Source: Oxalobacteraceae bacterium (lineage in GTDB: Bacteria; Pseudomonadota; Gammaproteobacteria; Burkholderiales; Burkholderiaceae_D). Taken from it: a stretch of DNA of 15,143 nt. Below are positions 7,407 to 14,272 of the stretch, piece after piece (position 1 is the stretch's first letter; every line of letters starts with the position of its first letter). The translations under genes and the position numbers were made by a program. Where the stretch lies: assembly GCA_027485535.1 (NCBI GenBank), contig JAIXQV010000278.1, positions 1-15,143 of the forward strand, read 5' to 3'. Below the pieces are notes generated by a model. That model saw only the letters and a list, made by a program, of their open reading frames with translations. It was not told where the DNA came from and searched no databases.

Positions 7407-8270
7407 TCACTGAAACTGACGTGCTTGAAACTGCGATAGACCAATAATCCGTCCGAATAGTCGGGCGAGATACCGAGGTTGGGGCAGTAGTATTCGTGGG
7501 ATGAGGGTCAGCAGTGCCAATAACAGTGTTCGCCAGCGCAGTTTGTTCGCACTCAGGGGACTGTGATGTTTTTGCTCAAAAATCAGTTTTGATTGTGCGT
7601 GATGATAGCCACGGAAAAACTCCGCACGTAGCGGGTGCTTGCCGCGAACCGAGCCTCTCGAAAGATGGGTGAAGCGAGCCTCTGGCGCAACGATAATCTG
7701 GCGCTTGGCGCTGAATACCCGCTGGCAGAGGTCCTCGTCTTCATAATAAAGAAAGAAACGTTCATCAAAAAAACCGATCTCACGCATCACCGCCATATTC
7801 AGTAGCATGGCCGCGCCACTGACGAAGCCAACGCAGCAGGCGCCACTCGCAATCGGACCGGTAGAGCGCCATGTGCCGGTCGGCCATCGGTAACTTATCT
7901 CATACAATCCGCCAGCCCGGACGAGCTGCGGCGCGATAACTGCGGCATCAGGGTATGCCGTCGCGACCGATAGCAGGTGCTCGATTTCGGACACAGAGAC
8001 GATGCAATCCGGGTTGAGCAATAAGGCGTACGGGGTTTCTACTAGATCCAGAGCGCGGTTATTCGCAGCACCAAACCCGAGATTGCGCTCACTTTGGATG
8101 AGATGCGCGTGGGGAAGTGCGTGCGCGATTTTTTCCGGGCAGCCGTCGCTACTGCCGTTATCAACAATGATAATGCGACCAAAAGCTATCAGGCTCTTCG
8201 CCAAGGCATCAACGCAGTGCTGGCTGTTATGGGTAACAGAAATCGCTGTTACAGAATCGGCTGTCAGCAT
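7407..8270 (-). CDS. GT2 family glycosyltransferase (WbbL/rhamnosyltransferase-like)
   Basis: This 287-residue GT-A fold enzyme has the standard GT2 N-terminus: ISVTHNS (10-16), IIIVDNGSSDG (33-43) for the nucleotide, ERNLGFGAANNRAL (61-74), and LLLNPDC (83-89), the position of the metal-binding acidic motif. FFDERFFLYYEDEDLCQRV (167-185) carries the catalytic Glu/Asp region. This pattern (RNLGFGAANN plus YYEDEDLC) is common in inverting rhamnosyltransferase-like GT2 enzymes of LPS loci such as WbbL, but the sugar is inferred only. The C-terminal part has a basic, hydrophobic stretch LRWRTLLLALLTLIPRILLP that may attach it to the inner membrane. It lies 17 bases after the upstream GT4 gene and is probably in the same transcript. 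The reading frame is intact, with no sign of truncation. Confidence 0.87.
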   Translation of the reverse strand: MLTADSVTAISVTHNSQHCVDALAKSLIAFGRIIIVDNGSSDGCPEKIAHALPHAHLIQSERNLGFGAANNRALDLVETPYALLLNPDCIVSVSEIEHLLSVATAYPDAAVIAPQLVRAGGLYEISYRWPTGTWRSTGPIASGACCVGFVSGAAMLLNMAVMREIGFFDERFFLYYEDEDLCQRVFSAKRQIIVAPEARFTHLSRGSVRGKHPLRAEFFRGYHHAQSKLIFEQKHHSPLSANKLRWRTLLLALLTLIPRILLPQPRYLARLFGRIIGLSQFQARQFQ

Positions 8271-8287
8271 TATGGTTGTCTGTCTAC

Positions 8288-9376
8288 CTAATCATTGAGC
8301 ACTGCATATACAGACTGAATACCAGCGGCCTCTTGCTCGATCGAGAATTTGGCAGCAACGCGTTCACGTCCACGCTGTCCCATAGCGATTGCTTGCTCCG
8401 GGTCTGACATAAGCGCACGTAAGGCTTTCGCCAGCGCCTCTACATCATCGGTAGGCACTAAAAGGCCCGTCTGCTCGGGTTCAACAATATGCTCAAACGC
8501 GCCGGTGCGACTAGCGATGACGGCGCAACCACTTGCCATCGCTTCTAGCGGGGTGATCCCGAAAGGCTCATAGCGTGGGCAGGCCACCATGACAGTCACA
8601 TTGCGGTACCAGACCGGAATATCATCCAGAGGAAGATCACCGAGAAAAACAATCCGCTCACTTAGGCCATGCGAAGCAATTTTATCCAGCATCGATTGTT
8701 TAAAGGATTGCTCGGTGGGCTGGCACAAGCCACAAATGATTGCGGTAAAGTCAGGAAAATCAGGCAGCACCTTTAGCATCGCATCGACAAAGATATCCGT
8801 CCCCTTGCTGGGGCGAATACGACCGAAAACACCAATGCCATACCGACCCGGCAGACCGGACTCGCGCCACACCGACTGTTTATCTTCCGGAGGAGAAAAG
8901 CGATCAAGGCTCGCCCCATGAAACACGACTTTAGTCGTATTGGGTACAAAAGCGGCTGCTTCAGGCGTGGTAGCGATGACCGCATCCATACGGCTGATGA
9001 GCCAACGTGGGAACCAGGAGTGTCGGTGCTTGGCTGCAGAGGTAAAGGCCAAGCGAATAGGAAAGCGCAGCAAGTCTCGTAAAACAATCCCGATAATCAT
9101 TTCCGGGTCACGTCGTACATGCCAAATACGCTTCCGGCCATGAGCGAGTGTTTGTCGGCTTAAACGAATCGCCTGCCACAGAGACAGCCGCACAAAGTTA
9201 TTGGGATTGACCGTCGTGGCGATGTTTGCGCCGGGTAGATCAGTGCCGACGAATCCGATACACAGATCGCGTGATTGAACCGGTAGCAGCGCGTTAATGG
9301 TCCCAGAGACGCCGGTATACCGCCGGTGCAGATTGGTAATGATGATATCCGGATCGATCACAGAGGCTGATGCCAT
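8288..9376 (-). CDS. GT4 glycosyltransferase, similar to LPS-core mannosyltransferase LpcC
   Basis: This 362-residue GT4 enzyme is intact. The N-terminus IITNLHRRYTGVSGTINALL (12-31) followed by PVQ recalls the opening of LpcC-type LPS-core mannosyltransferases ('..RR.SGV..TI..L.P.Q'). The donor domain shows GVFGRIRPSKGTDIFVDAM (182-200) with the conserved Arg and Lys, IICGLCQP (213-220), and the E-x7-E motif Glu270-PFGITPL-Glu278, followed by GCAVIAS. Enzymes of this type transfer mannose from GDP-mannose to the inner LPS core at the cytoplasmic face. ManC two genes downstream would supply that donor, which fits but does not prove a mannose donor. The gene begins 9 bases after the rng stop, so it is tightly bound to the housekeeping run. 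The LpcC likeness comes from memory of the family and needs an alignment. Confidence 0.87.
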   Translation of the reverse strand: MASASVIDPDIIITNLHRRYTGVSGTINALLPVQSRDLCIGFVGTDLPGANIATTVNPNNFVRLSLWQAIRLSRQTLAHGRKRIWHVRRDPEMIIGIVLRDLLRFPIRLAFTSAAKHRHSWFPRWLISRMDAVIATTPEAAAFVPNTTKVVFHGASLDRFSPPEDKQSVWRESGLPGRYGIGVFGRIRPSKGTDIFVDAMLKVLPDFPDFTAIICGLCQPTEQSFKQSMLDKIASHGLSERIVFLGDLPLDDIPVWYRNVTVMVACPRYEPFGITPLEAMASGCAVIASRTGAFEHIVEPEQTGLLVPTDDVEALAKALRALMSDPEQAIAMGQRGRERVAAKFSIEQEAAGIQSVYAVLND

Positions 9377-9385
9377 ACCCTGGCG

Positions 9386-10849
9386 CTACATGAGAATAAT
9401 GTCGTACTGCTCTTGATGAAACGCGGTCTCTACTTGCAGCGAGATTGGCTTGCCAATGAAATCGCCAAGCATCGTCAGATGCTGCGACTCTTCCTCAAGA
9501 AACAAATCAATCACAAGCTGCGAAGCGATGATCCGGAATTCGCGGGGATTGAACTGCTTGGCCTCGCGCAGTAGCTCGCGCAAAATTTCATAGCAAATAG
9601 TGCGCGGCGTCTTGACCTGGCCTTTGCCATGGCAGGCAGGGCAGGGCTCACAAAGGATATGTGCGAGAGATTCACGGGTACGTTTGCGTGTCATCTCCAC
9701 CAGGCCGAGTGAGGAGAAGTCCGACACGGTGACTTTAGTCCGGTCGCGCGCGAGTGCTTTATGCAGTTCCGCCAATACCGCTTCGCGATGTTCGATATTT
9801 TCCATATCGATGAAATCAAGGATGATGATGCCGCCAAGATTTCGCAGACGAAGCTGACGCGCTATAGCATGCGCAGCTTCCAGGTTGGTCTTGAAGATCG
9901 TATCGTCGAAATTACGGCCAGTGACATAGCTACCTGTATTGACGTCAATCGTGGTCATGGCCTCGGTTTGTTCGATGATCAAATAACCGCCCGATTTCAG
10001 ATCTACCCGACGTCCCAGCGCTTTCTCGATTTCTTCTTCGACGCCATACAAATCAAATAATGGCCGCTCGCCCGTGTAATGGGTGAGCTTTGGTAGTACC
10101 GAGGGTGTATAGGTGGTGCCGAATTCGCTGAGCTTTTGAAAATTCTCGCGCGAATCAATTTGTATGGTCGCAGTCAGCTCGCCGACGAAGTCGCGCAGTA
10201 CGCGATGCGACAGCGATAAATCTTCGTGTAAAAGTGCGGGCGGCGGTGAAGTTTTTGAAAGCAGGGTAATTTGCTCCCAAGTTTTACGCAGATAAGAAAG
10301 ATCCATCGATAAATCTTCCTCACTCGCTTCTTCTGCCATGGTGCGAATGATGAAGCCACCTTTTTCATCGGCGGGCAGCAGCAGCTGCAACTTGGCGCGC
10401 AGTTGCTCACGCTCAGCCTCGCTCTCGATACGCTGCGATACACCAATATGCGGGTCTTGCGGTAAGTAAACCAGCATACGTCCGGCAATCGAGATTTGTG
10501 TCGACAGGCGTGCGCCTTTGGTACCGATCGGGTCCTTGATCACCTGAACCAGTATTGCTTGTCCATCGAATAAAAGTTTTTCAATGGGGATCGCCGGCCC
10601 GCCGTTGGTGATGGCGACTTTCGCTTCCCAGATGTCGGCGACATGCAAAAAAGCGGCGCGTTCCAGGCCGATATCGATAAATGCAGATTGCATACCGGGC
10701 AAAACACGCACGACTTTACCCAGATAGATGTTGCCCGTGCGGCCGCGCGAGGCGGTGCGCTCGATATGCAGTTCTTGCACAGCCCCTTGCTGAATCAGCG
10801 CAACGCGGGTCTCATGCGGGGTGATATTAACGAGTAAATCTTCATTCAT
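9386..10849 (-). CDS. rng: Ribonuclease G
   Basis: RNase G is an endoribonuclease of the RNase E/G family that matures the 16S rRNA 5' end and helps degrade some mRNAs. The 487-residue length is that of RNase G, without the long RNase E scaffold tail. An S1-like domain spans about 37-128 (GNIYLGKVVRVLPGMQSAFI). Catalytic aspartates are Asp302 in TTIDVNTGSYVTGRN and Asp345 in IIILDFIDME, at the places of E. coli RNase E Asp303 and Asp346. The Zn-link CPAC lies at 403-406 followed by HGKG. Its ATG overlaps the maf stop as ATGA, so translation is probably coupled. In many proteobacteria rng directly follows maf, as here. The protein is full length. Confidence 0.96.
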   Translation of the reverse strand: MNEDLLVNITPHETRVALIQQGAVQELHIERTASRGRTGNIYLGKVVRVLPGMQSAFIDIGLERAAFLHVADIWEAKVAITNGGPAIPIEKLLFDGQAILVQVIKDPIGTKGARLSTQISIAGRMLVYLPQDPHIGVSQRIESEAEREQLRAKLQLLLPADEKGGFIIRTMAEEASEEDLSMDLSYLRKTWEQITLLSKTSPPPALLHEDLSLSHRVLRDFVGELTATIQIDSRENFQKLSEFGTTYTPSVLPKLTHYTGERPLFDLYGVEEEIEKALGRRVDLKSGGYLIIEQTEAMTTIDVNTGSYVTGRNFDDTIFKTNLEAAHAIARQLRLRNLGGIIILDFIDMENIEHREAVLAELHKALARDRTKVTVSDFSSLGLVEMTRKRTRESLAHILCEPCPACHGKGQVKTPRTICYEILRELLREAKQFNPREFRIIASQLVIDLFLEEESQHLTMLGDFIGKPISLQVETAFHQEQYDIILM

Positions 10850-11466
10850 AGTGTGCTGACGCCAACCCTTTGCAATAAGCGGGCGGTTTCAAAAAGGGGT
10901 AGCCCCATGATGCCAGAGTAACTGCCGCTCATAAACTCAATAAATTGTGCTGCGAAGCCTTGCACACCATAGGCCCCCGCTTTATCGTAAGGCTCTTTGG
11001 TGGCACAGTAGGCGCGGAGGCTGGCTTCATCCAGGTGCGCAAACCGAACCTCGGACCGACTCAAGGCCTCGGACATTTTGCCGTCTGCCGTCACGGTAAT
11101 CGCGGTCAGTACTTGATGGGTACGGCCGGACAGCCAGCGCAGCATCTTGATCGCTTCATTCGCATCTGCTGGCTTGCCAAGAATCTTGCCGTCGATACTG
11201 ACGGTTGTATCGGCTGAAAGAACGGGCCGTATCGGTAGTTTGCGACTCAACACGGTTTGCCAGCCGGCCTCACCTTTTTCACGTGCCACCCGCCTTACAT
11301 AGACCTCGGGGTCTTCATCCGGGTAGGGGATTTCACTCACTGCGCCGGGGCGCCCCGGGGCTTCGCGCAGCATCAATATCTCGAATTCAACCCCGATTTG
11401 ACGCAATAACTCGCGCCGACGTGGGCTTTTGGAGGCGAGATAGATCTTCTGTTCAGGCTGAATCAT
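10846..11466 (-). CDS. maf: Maf-family nucleotide pyrophosphatase (YhdE-type, dTTP/UTP)
   Basis: This 206-residue Maf protein hydrolyses non-canonical or surplus nucleoside triphosphates to monophosphates. It carries SKSPRRRELL (12-21), the phosphate-binding signature, SADTTVSIDGKILGKP (84-99) with Asp86 and the GKP element, and KEPYDKAGAYGVQG near the end. The YDKAGAY form points to the YhdE branch (dTTP/UTP and modified forms) rather than the YceF branch (7-methyl-GTP). Length is normal. The start at 11466 (MIQPEQKIYLASKSPRR) places the motif correctly. It lies 24 bases after rlmH and overlaps rng by 4 bases. Some related proteins are called septum-formation inhibitors from overproduction effects in Bacillus; that role is not implied here. 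Confidence 0.94.
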   Translation of the reverse strand: MIQPEQKIYLASKSPRRRELLRQIGVEFEILMLREAPGRPGAVSEIPYPDEDPEVYVRRVAREKGEAGWQTVLSRKLPIRPVLSADTTVSIDGKILGKPADANEAIKMLRWLSGRTHQVLTAITVTADGKMSEALSRSEVRFAHLDEASLRAYCATKEPYDKAGAYGVQGFAAQFIEFMSGSYSGIMGLPLFETARLLQRVGVSTL

Positions 11467-11490
11467 TCGTAAATCTCAGGTACCGGGGCG

Positions 11491-11961
11491 CTAAACCCGA
11501 TGATACGGGTGATTCCGCAGGATCGACCAAGCGCGGTACAGCTGCTCCGCAAGGATGACACGCACCATGCCGTGCGGCAGCGTCATGTTTGACAGGCGTA
11601 ATTGCATATCGGCGTTCTTTTTAAACTCAGCATCCAGCCCATCGGCACCACCGATGACGAAGCTAACATCGCCCCCTTGTTGTTGCCATATTGATAGCTG
11701 CTGCGATAACTGCACGGTGGTCATCTGTGCGCCATGCTCATCGAGTGCAATGACACGACCACCCTTAGGCAGCGTGGCTTCGATTCGGATGCGCTCTTGT
11801 GCCATCACGGTCTCAGCGTTTTTGCCGGAAGAGCGCTCAATGGGTTTGATCTCTTTCAGCACGAGCCGGCACTCGGGCGGCATGCGCTTGGCATATTCCT
11901 GAAACCCCGCCTCTATCCAGGCCGGCATTTTGTGGCCGACAGCTGCAACAATCAGTTGCAT
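11491..11961 (-). CDS. rlmH: 23S rRNA (pseudouridine1915-N3)-methyltransferase RlmH
   Basis: RlmH is a small SPOUT (knotted) methyltransferase that methylates pseudouridine 1915 in helix 69 of 23S rRNA on assembled 70S ribosomes, using S-adenosylmethionine. The 156-residue protein shows RVIALDEHG (69-77), VSFVIGGADG (99-108), part of the cofactor-binding knot, and the tail ILAEQLYRAWSILRNHPYHR (136-155), whose terminal His-Arg region contacts the ribosome in family members. Length matches the family (about 155). The start ATG at 11961 lies 11 bases after the rsfS stop; the bases just before it are a C-rich stretch with no Shine-Dalgarno sequence, so initiation may depend on ribosomes leaving rsfS. 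The pairing rsfS-rlmH is very widely conserved and links two factors that act on the large subunit. Confidence 0.97.
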   Translation of the reverse strand: MQLIVAAVGHKMPAWIEAGFQEYAKRMPPECRLVLKEIKPIERSSGKNAETVMAQERIRIEATLPKGGRVIALDEHGAQMTTVQLSQQLSIWQQQGGDVSFVIGGADGLDAEFKKNADMQLRLSNMTLPHGMVRVILAEQLYRAWSILRNHPYHRV

Positions 11962-11972
11962 GGTGGGGGGTG

Positions 11973-12677
11973 TCAGCCTTTGGTCGTGGACCGCCGAGGC
12001 GCTGCTTTTTTGGCAGCAGTTTTGGCAGGCGATTTAGAGGCCGATTTAGAGGGCGATCTTGCAGGCGCTCTGGCGGCAGATTTGGCCGCAGGTTTTGCTG
12101 CAGATTGGGTGGCAGTTTTAGAAGCCGTCGCTTTTTTCTCAGCCTTTGCAGGCGTCTTGCTAGCGGTCTTGCTGGTGCGCGCTGCGGGTACTGTGGGCAC
12201 TTTGCCAGCCGTGCTGGCGACTGTCTTCGGCGTTTTCTTTGCTGTTTTCTTCGCAGCTGTCTTTGAATCACCCGCCGCTGATATGGGCTCAGTTGACTTC
12301 TTAGTGTTTGGTTTGCGAGCATCGGTACCCCGCTTGGCATCGGCCAGGCGTATTTCCTTATCACCCCACAACTCTTCCAGGCGGTAGTAAGCACGAATCG
12401 CTGGTTGCATGATGTGCACCACCATGTCGCCCAGATCGACCAGTACCCATTCACCCGTGGTCTCGCCTTCCATATTCACGATATCGCCACCAGCAGCTTT
12501 CACCTTATCGCGTACCGATGCGGCCAATGCCTTGGTTTGGCGGTTCGAGGTACCCGAGGCTACCGCGATCCGATCAAACATACTGGTCAGGTGCATGGTG
12601 TCATAGATGCGGATGTCTTGGGCTTTTACATCCTCTAGCGCATCGATTACGAGCGCCTGTAGTTTTTTTATGTCCAT
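11973..12677 (-). CDS. rsfS: Ribosomal silencing factor RsfS with long Lys/Ala-rich C-terminal tail
   Basis: RsfS binds ribosomal protein uL14 and stops the 50S subunit joining the 30S in starved cells. The core fills residues 1-104: LQALVIDALEDVKAQDIRIY (6-25), ASGTSNRQTKALA (40-52), and GEWVLVDLGDMVVHIM (75-90) to YYRLEELW (97-104). A normal RsfS ends near residue 105-120, but here the frame runs on to 234. The last 98 residues (137-234) hold about 27 Ala, 21 Lys and 5 Arg against two acidic residues. They include (S/T)-P-x-K units (TPAK 175-178, SPSK 208-211, SPAK 216-219) like histone H1 or AlgP tails. The tail is in frame with no stop, so it is a true extension, probably disordered and able to bind nucleic acid. 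The ATG overlaps the nadD stop as TAATG. Confidence 0.95.
   Translation of the reverse strand: MDIKKLQALVIDALEDVKAQDIRIYDTMHLTSMFDRIAVASGTSNRQTKALAASVRDKVKAAGGDIVNMEGETTGEWVLVDLGDMVVHIMQPAIRAYYRLEELWGDKEIRLADAKRGTDARKPNTKKSTEPISAAGDSKTAAKKTAKKTPKTVASTAGKVPTVPAARTSKTASKTPAKAEKKATASKTATQSAAKPAAKSAARAPARSPSKSASKSPAKTAAKKAAPRRSTTKG
12031..12054 (-). repeat. Two-copy 12-base tandem repeat in the RsfS tail
   Basis: GATTTAGAGGCC (12031-12042) is followed directly by GATTTAGAGGGC (12043-12054), differing at one base. On the coding strand these give two Lys-Ser-(Ala/Pro)-Ser units within the basic RsfS tail. The repeat length is a multiple of three, so copy-number change keeps the frame; it suggests the tail grows or shrinks by slippage. 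Confidence 0.6.
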
Positions 12678-13342
12678 TAATGGGGGGTCTGATAAAGGTG
12701 ATGGTGTTGGATATAGTCTAGCACTGGCGGTGGCAGCAATCCTTCCAGTGCTTGCGGGTTGTTTTCAGCGAGTGCTTGGCGCACTGCGGTGGATGAAACT
12801 GCCATGGCCAGATCATTCGCGAGGTAGATCAGCCCATGAGGCGTCGCGCGCAGTTGCGTCGGACTGGCACGCCGCCGTATCAATGCTTCAGCCACCGCAT
12901 GGTTCAGGGCCTCAGCAGAGATATCAAAACCGGGGCGCGTAGCGACACAGAAATTCGCCAGATCAAACAGCTTCTGCCAATCGCGCCAGGTATGCAGATT
13001 CACTACTTGGTCGGCGCCCAGTAGCATGACTAGCGTAACCTCGTCACCTAATTCATTGCGCAGCGCGCGCAGGGTGTCGAGTGCATAGGTCGCGCCTTCG
13101 CGCTCGATTTCCTGCGTATCGATGATGACCGGAACGACCCAATCACTGAACGCATCTCGCAGCATTGCAATGCGATGTTCTGGCGCTGTTGTGAGCTCGG
13201 GCTTTTGCCAAGGCCGCCCGGCCGGGATCAACCGAAGTTCATCCGGATGGAGCAAGGCGCAGAAGTAGCGTGCGAGTACGATATGACCCTGGTGTACCGG
13301 ATCGAAGCTTCCCCCAAGCAGCAAAACACAGCGTTCTGTCAC
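12677..13342 (-). CDS. nadD: Nicotinate-nucleotide adenylyltransferase
   Basis: NadD joins nicotinate mononucleotide and ATP to form deamido-NAD, the step before NAD synthetase. Taking the GTG at 13342 as start gives 221 residues beginning MTERCVLLLGGSFDPVHQGH. GSFDPVHQGH (11-20) is the nucleotidyltransferase HxGH motif, LGADQ (108-112) is the conserved substrate loop, and SSTAVR (183-188) is the ATP-binding ISSTxIR motif. An upstream TTG at 13354 would add four residues, but the GTG forms a GTGA overlap with the hemF stop at 13339-13341 and puts the first beta strand at the usual distance, so it is preferred. Its own stop overlaps the rsfS start. The nadD-rsfS-rlmH order is common in bacteria. 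Neither start has a strong Shine-Dalgarno sequence. Confidence 0.94.
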   Translation of the reverse strand: MTERCVLLLGGSFDPVHQGHIVLARYFCALLHPDELRLIPAGRPWQKPELTTAPEHRIAMLRDAFSDWVVPVIIDTQEIEREGATYALDTLRALRNELGDEVTLVMLLGADQVVNLHTWRDWQKLFDLANFCVATRPGFDISAEALNHAVAEALIRRRASPTQLRATPHGLIYLANDLAMAVSSTAVRQALAENNPQALEGLLPPPVLDYIQHHHLYQTPH

Positions 13343-14250
13343 GCAGTCAGCCAATCCCGATGCGGCAGAAACTCTGTGTAGAGCTTGCTTTCAGGACTGC
13401 CGGCTTCCGGTTTCCAGTCGTAGCGCCATTTGACGATGGGTGGCATCGACATCAGGATGGACTCGGTACGGCCACCGGACTGCAGCCCGAACAAGGTGCC
13501 ACGGTCGAATACCAAGTTGAACTCGACATAGCGACCACGCCGATAGGCTTGAAAATCGCGCTCGCGCTCGCCATACGGCGTATCTTTGCGACGCTGCAAG
13601 ATCGGCATGTAAGCATCGATAAAATGATCACCAATGCTACGCGTCATAGCGAAAGTGTTTTCAAAGCCCGCAGAATGGAAGTCATCAAAGAAAACGCCAC
13701 CAACACCGCGTGCTTCATTCCGATGCTTCAGGAAAAAATACTCGTCGCACCATTTTTTCAGTCTTGGGTGCAAGTCGGTGCCGAAAGGTGCTAATGCATC
13801 GTGACAGGTTTGATGAAAGTGCTTGGCATCTTCAACAAAGCCGTAATAGGGTGTCAGATCCATGCCGCCACCGAACCACCACACTGGTTCGTCATGCTCG
13901 CCGGTAGTAGAAAAAAATCGTACGTTCATGTGCACCGTCGGTGCGTACGGATTACGCGGATGGAAAACCAAAGACACACCCATCGCTTCCCACGGGCGGC
14001 CCGCCAACTCCGGGCGATTTGCCATTGCAGAGGGGGGGAGCTTGTTGCCCTTGACATGGGAGAAGCCAACGCCGCCGCGCTCTAGTACGTTGCCTTCCTC
14101 GAGTAGTCGCGAGATGCCGCCACCGCCCTCTGGTCGCTCCCAAGCATCACGGATAAACTGCTTACCATCGATGGCTTCGGCTGCACTCACGATGCGCTGT
14201 TGTAGTGACAGCAGCCAATCCTTGACGCTATTGATATCGACTCCGCTCAT
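13339..14250 (-). CDS. hemF: Oxygen-dependent coproporphyrinogen III oxidase
   Basis: HemF uses molecular oxygen to decarboxylate two propionates of coproporphyrinogen III to vinyl groups, giving protoporphyrinogen IX in heme synthesis. The 303-residue length is normal. Signatures in order are GGGISRLLEEGNVLERGGVG (about 38-57), VHMNVRFF, WWFGGGMDLTPYY (the His/Asp-containing active-site area), KKWCDEYFFLKHRNEARGVG followed by GVFFDDFHS, and GRYVEFNLVFDRGTLFGLQS then GGRTESILMSMPP near the C-terminus. All of the family's conserved blocks are intact. Its presence indicates an organism that makes heme aerobically. The start ATG at 14250 has AAGGA about a dozen bases upstream. It follows purD by 22 bases and overlaps nadD. 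Confidence 0.97.
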   Translation of the reverse strand: MSGVDINSVKDWLLSLQQRIVSAAEAIDGKQFIRDAWERPEGGGGISRLLEEGNVLERGGVGFSHVKGNKLPPSAMANRPELAGRPWEAMGVSLVFHPRNPYAPTVHMNVRFFSTTGEHDEPVWWFGGGMDLTPYYGFVEDAKHFHQTCHDALAPFGTDLHPRLKKWCDEYFFLKHRNEARGVGGVFFDDFHSAGFENTFAMTRSIGDHFIDAYMPILQRRKDTPYGERERDFQAYRRGRYVEFNLVFDRGTLFGLQSGGRTESILMSMPPIVKWRYDWKPEAGSPESKLYTEFLPHRDWLTA

Positions 14251-14272
14251 TGCCTGATCATCCTTATCTTAT

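Noticed and set aside
11976..12326. The Lys/Ala-rich segment as a separate histone-like gene or a frameshift artefact
   Set aside because: It is in the same uninterrupted frame as the RsfS core, with no stop or start signal between them, and ends in a normal stop 11 bases before rlmH.
11734..12387. A 217-codon plus-strand frame over rlmH and rsfS
   Set aside because: It lies opposite two well-recognised genes. Its Ala/Leu/Val-rich repeats are just the complement of the Lys/Ala codons of the RsfS tail, and it has no recognisable domain.
13270..13794. A 174-codon plus-strand frame over hemF and nadD
   Set aside because: It is antisense to two conserved genes and contains no recognisable motif.
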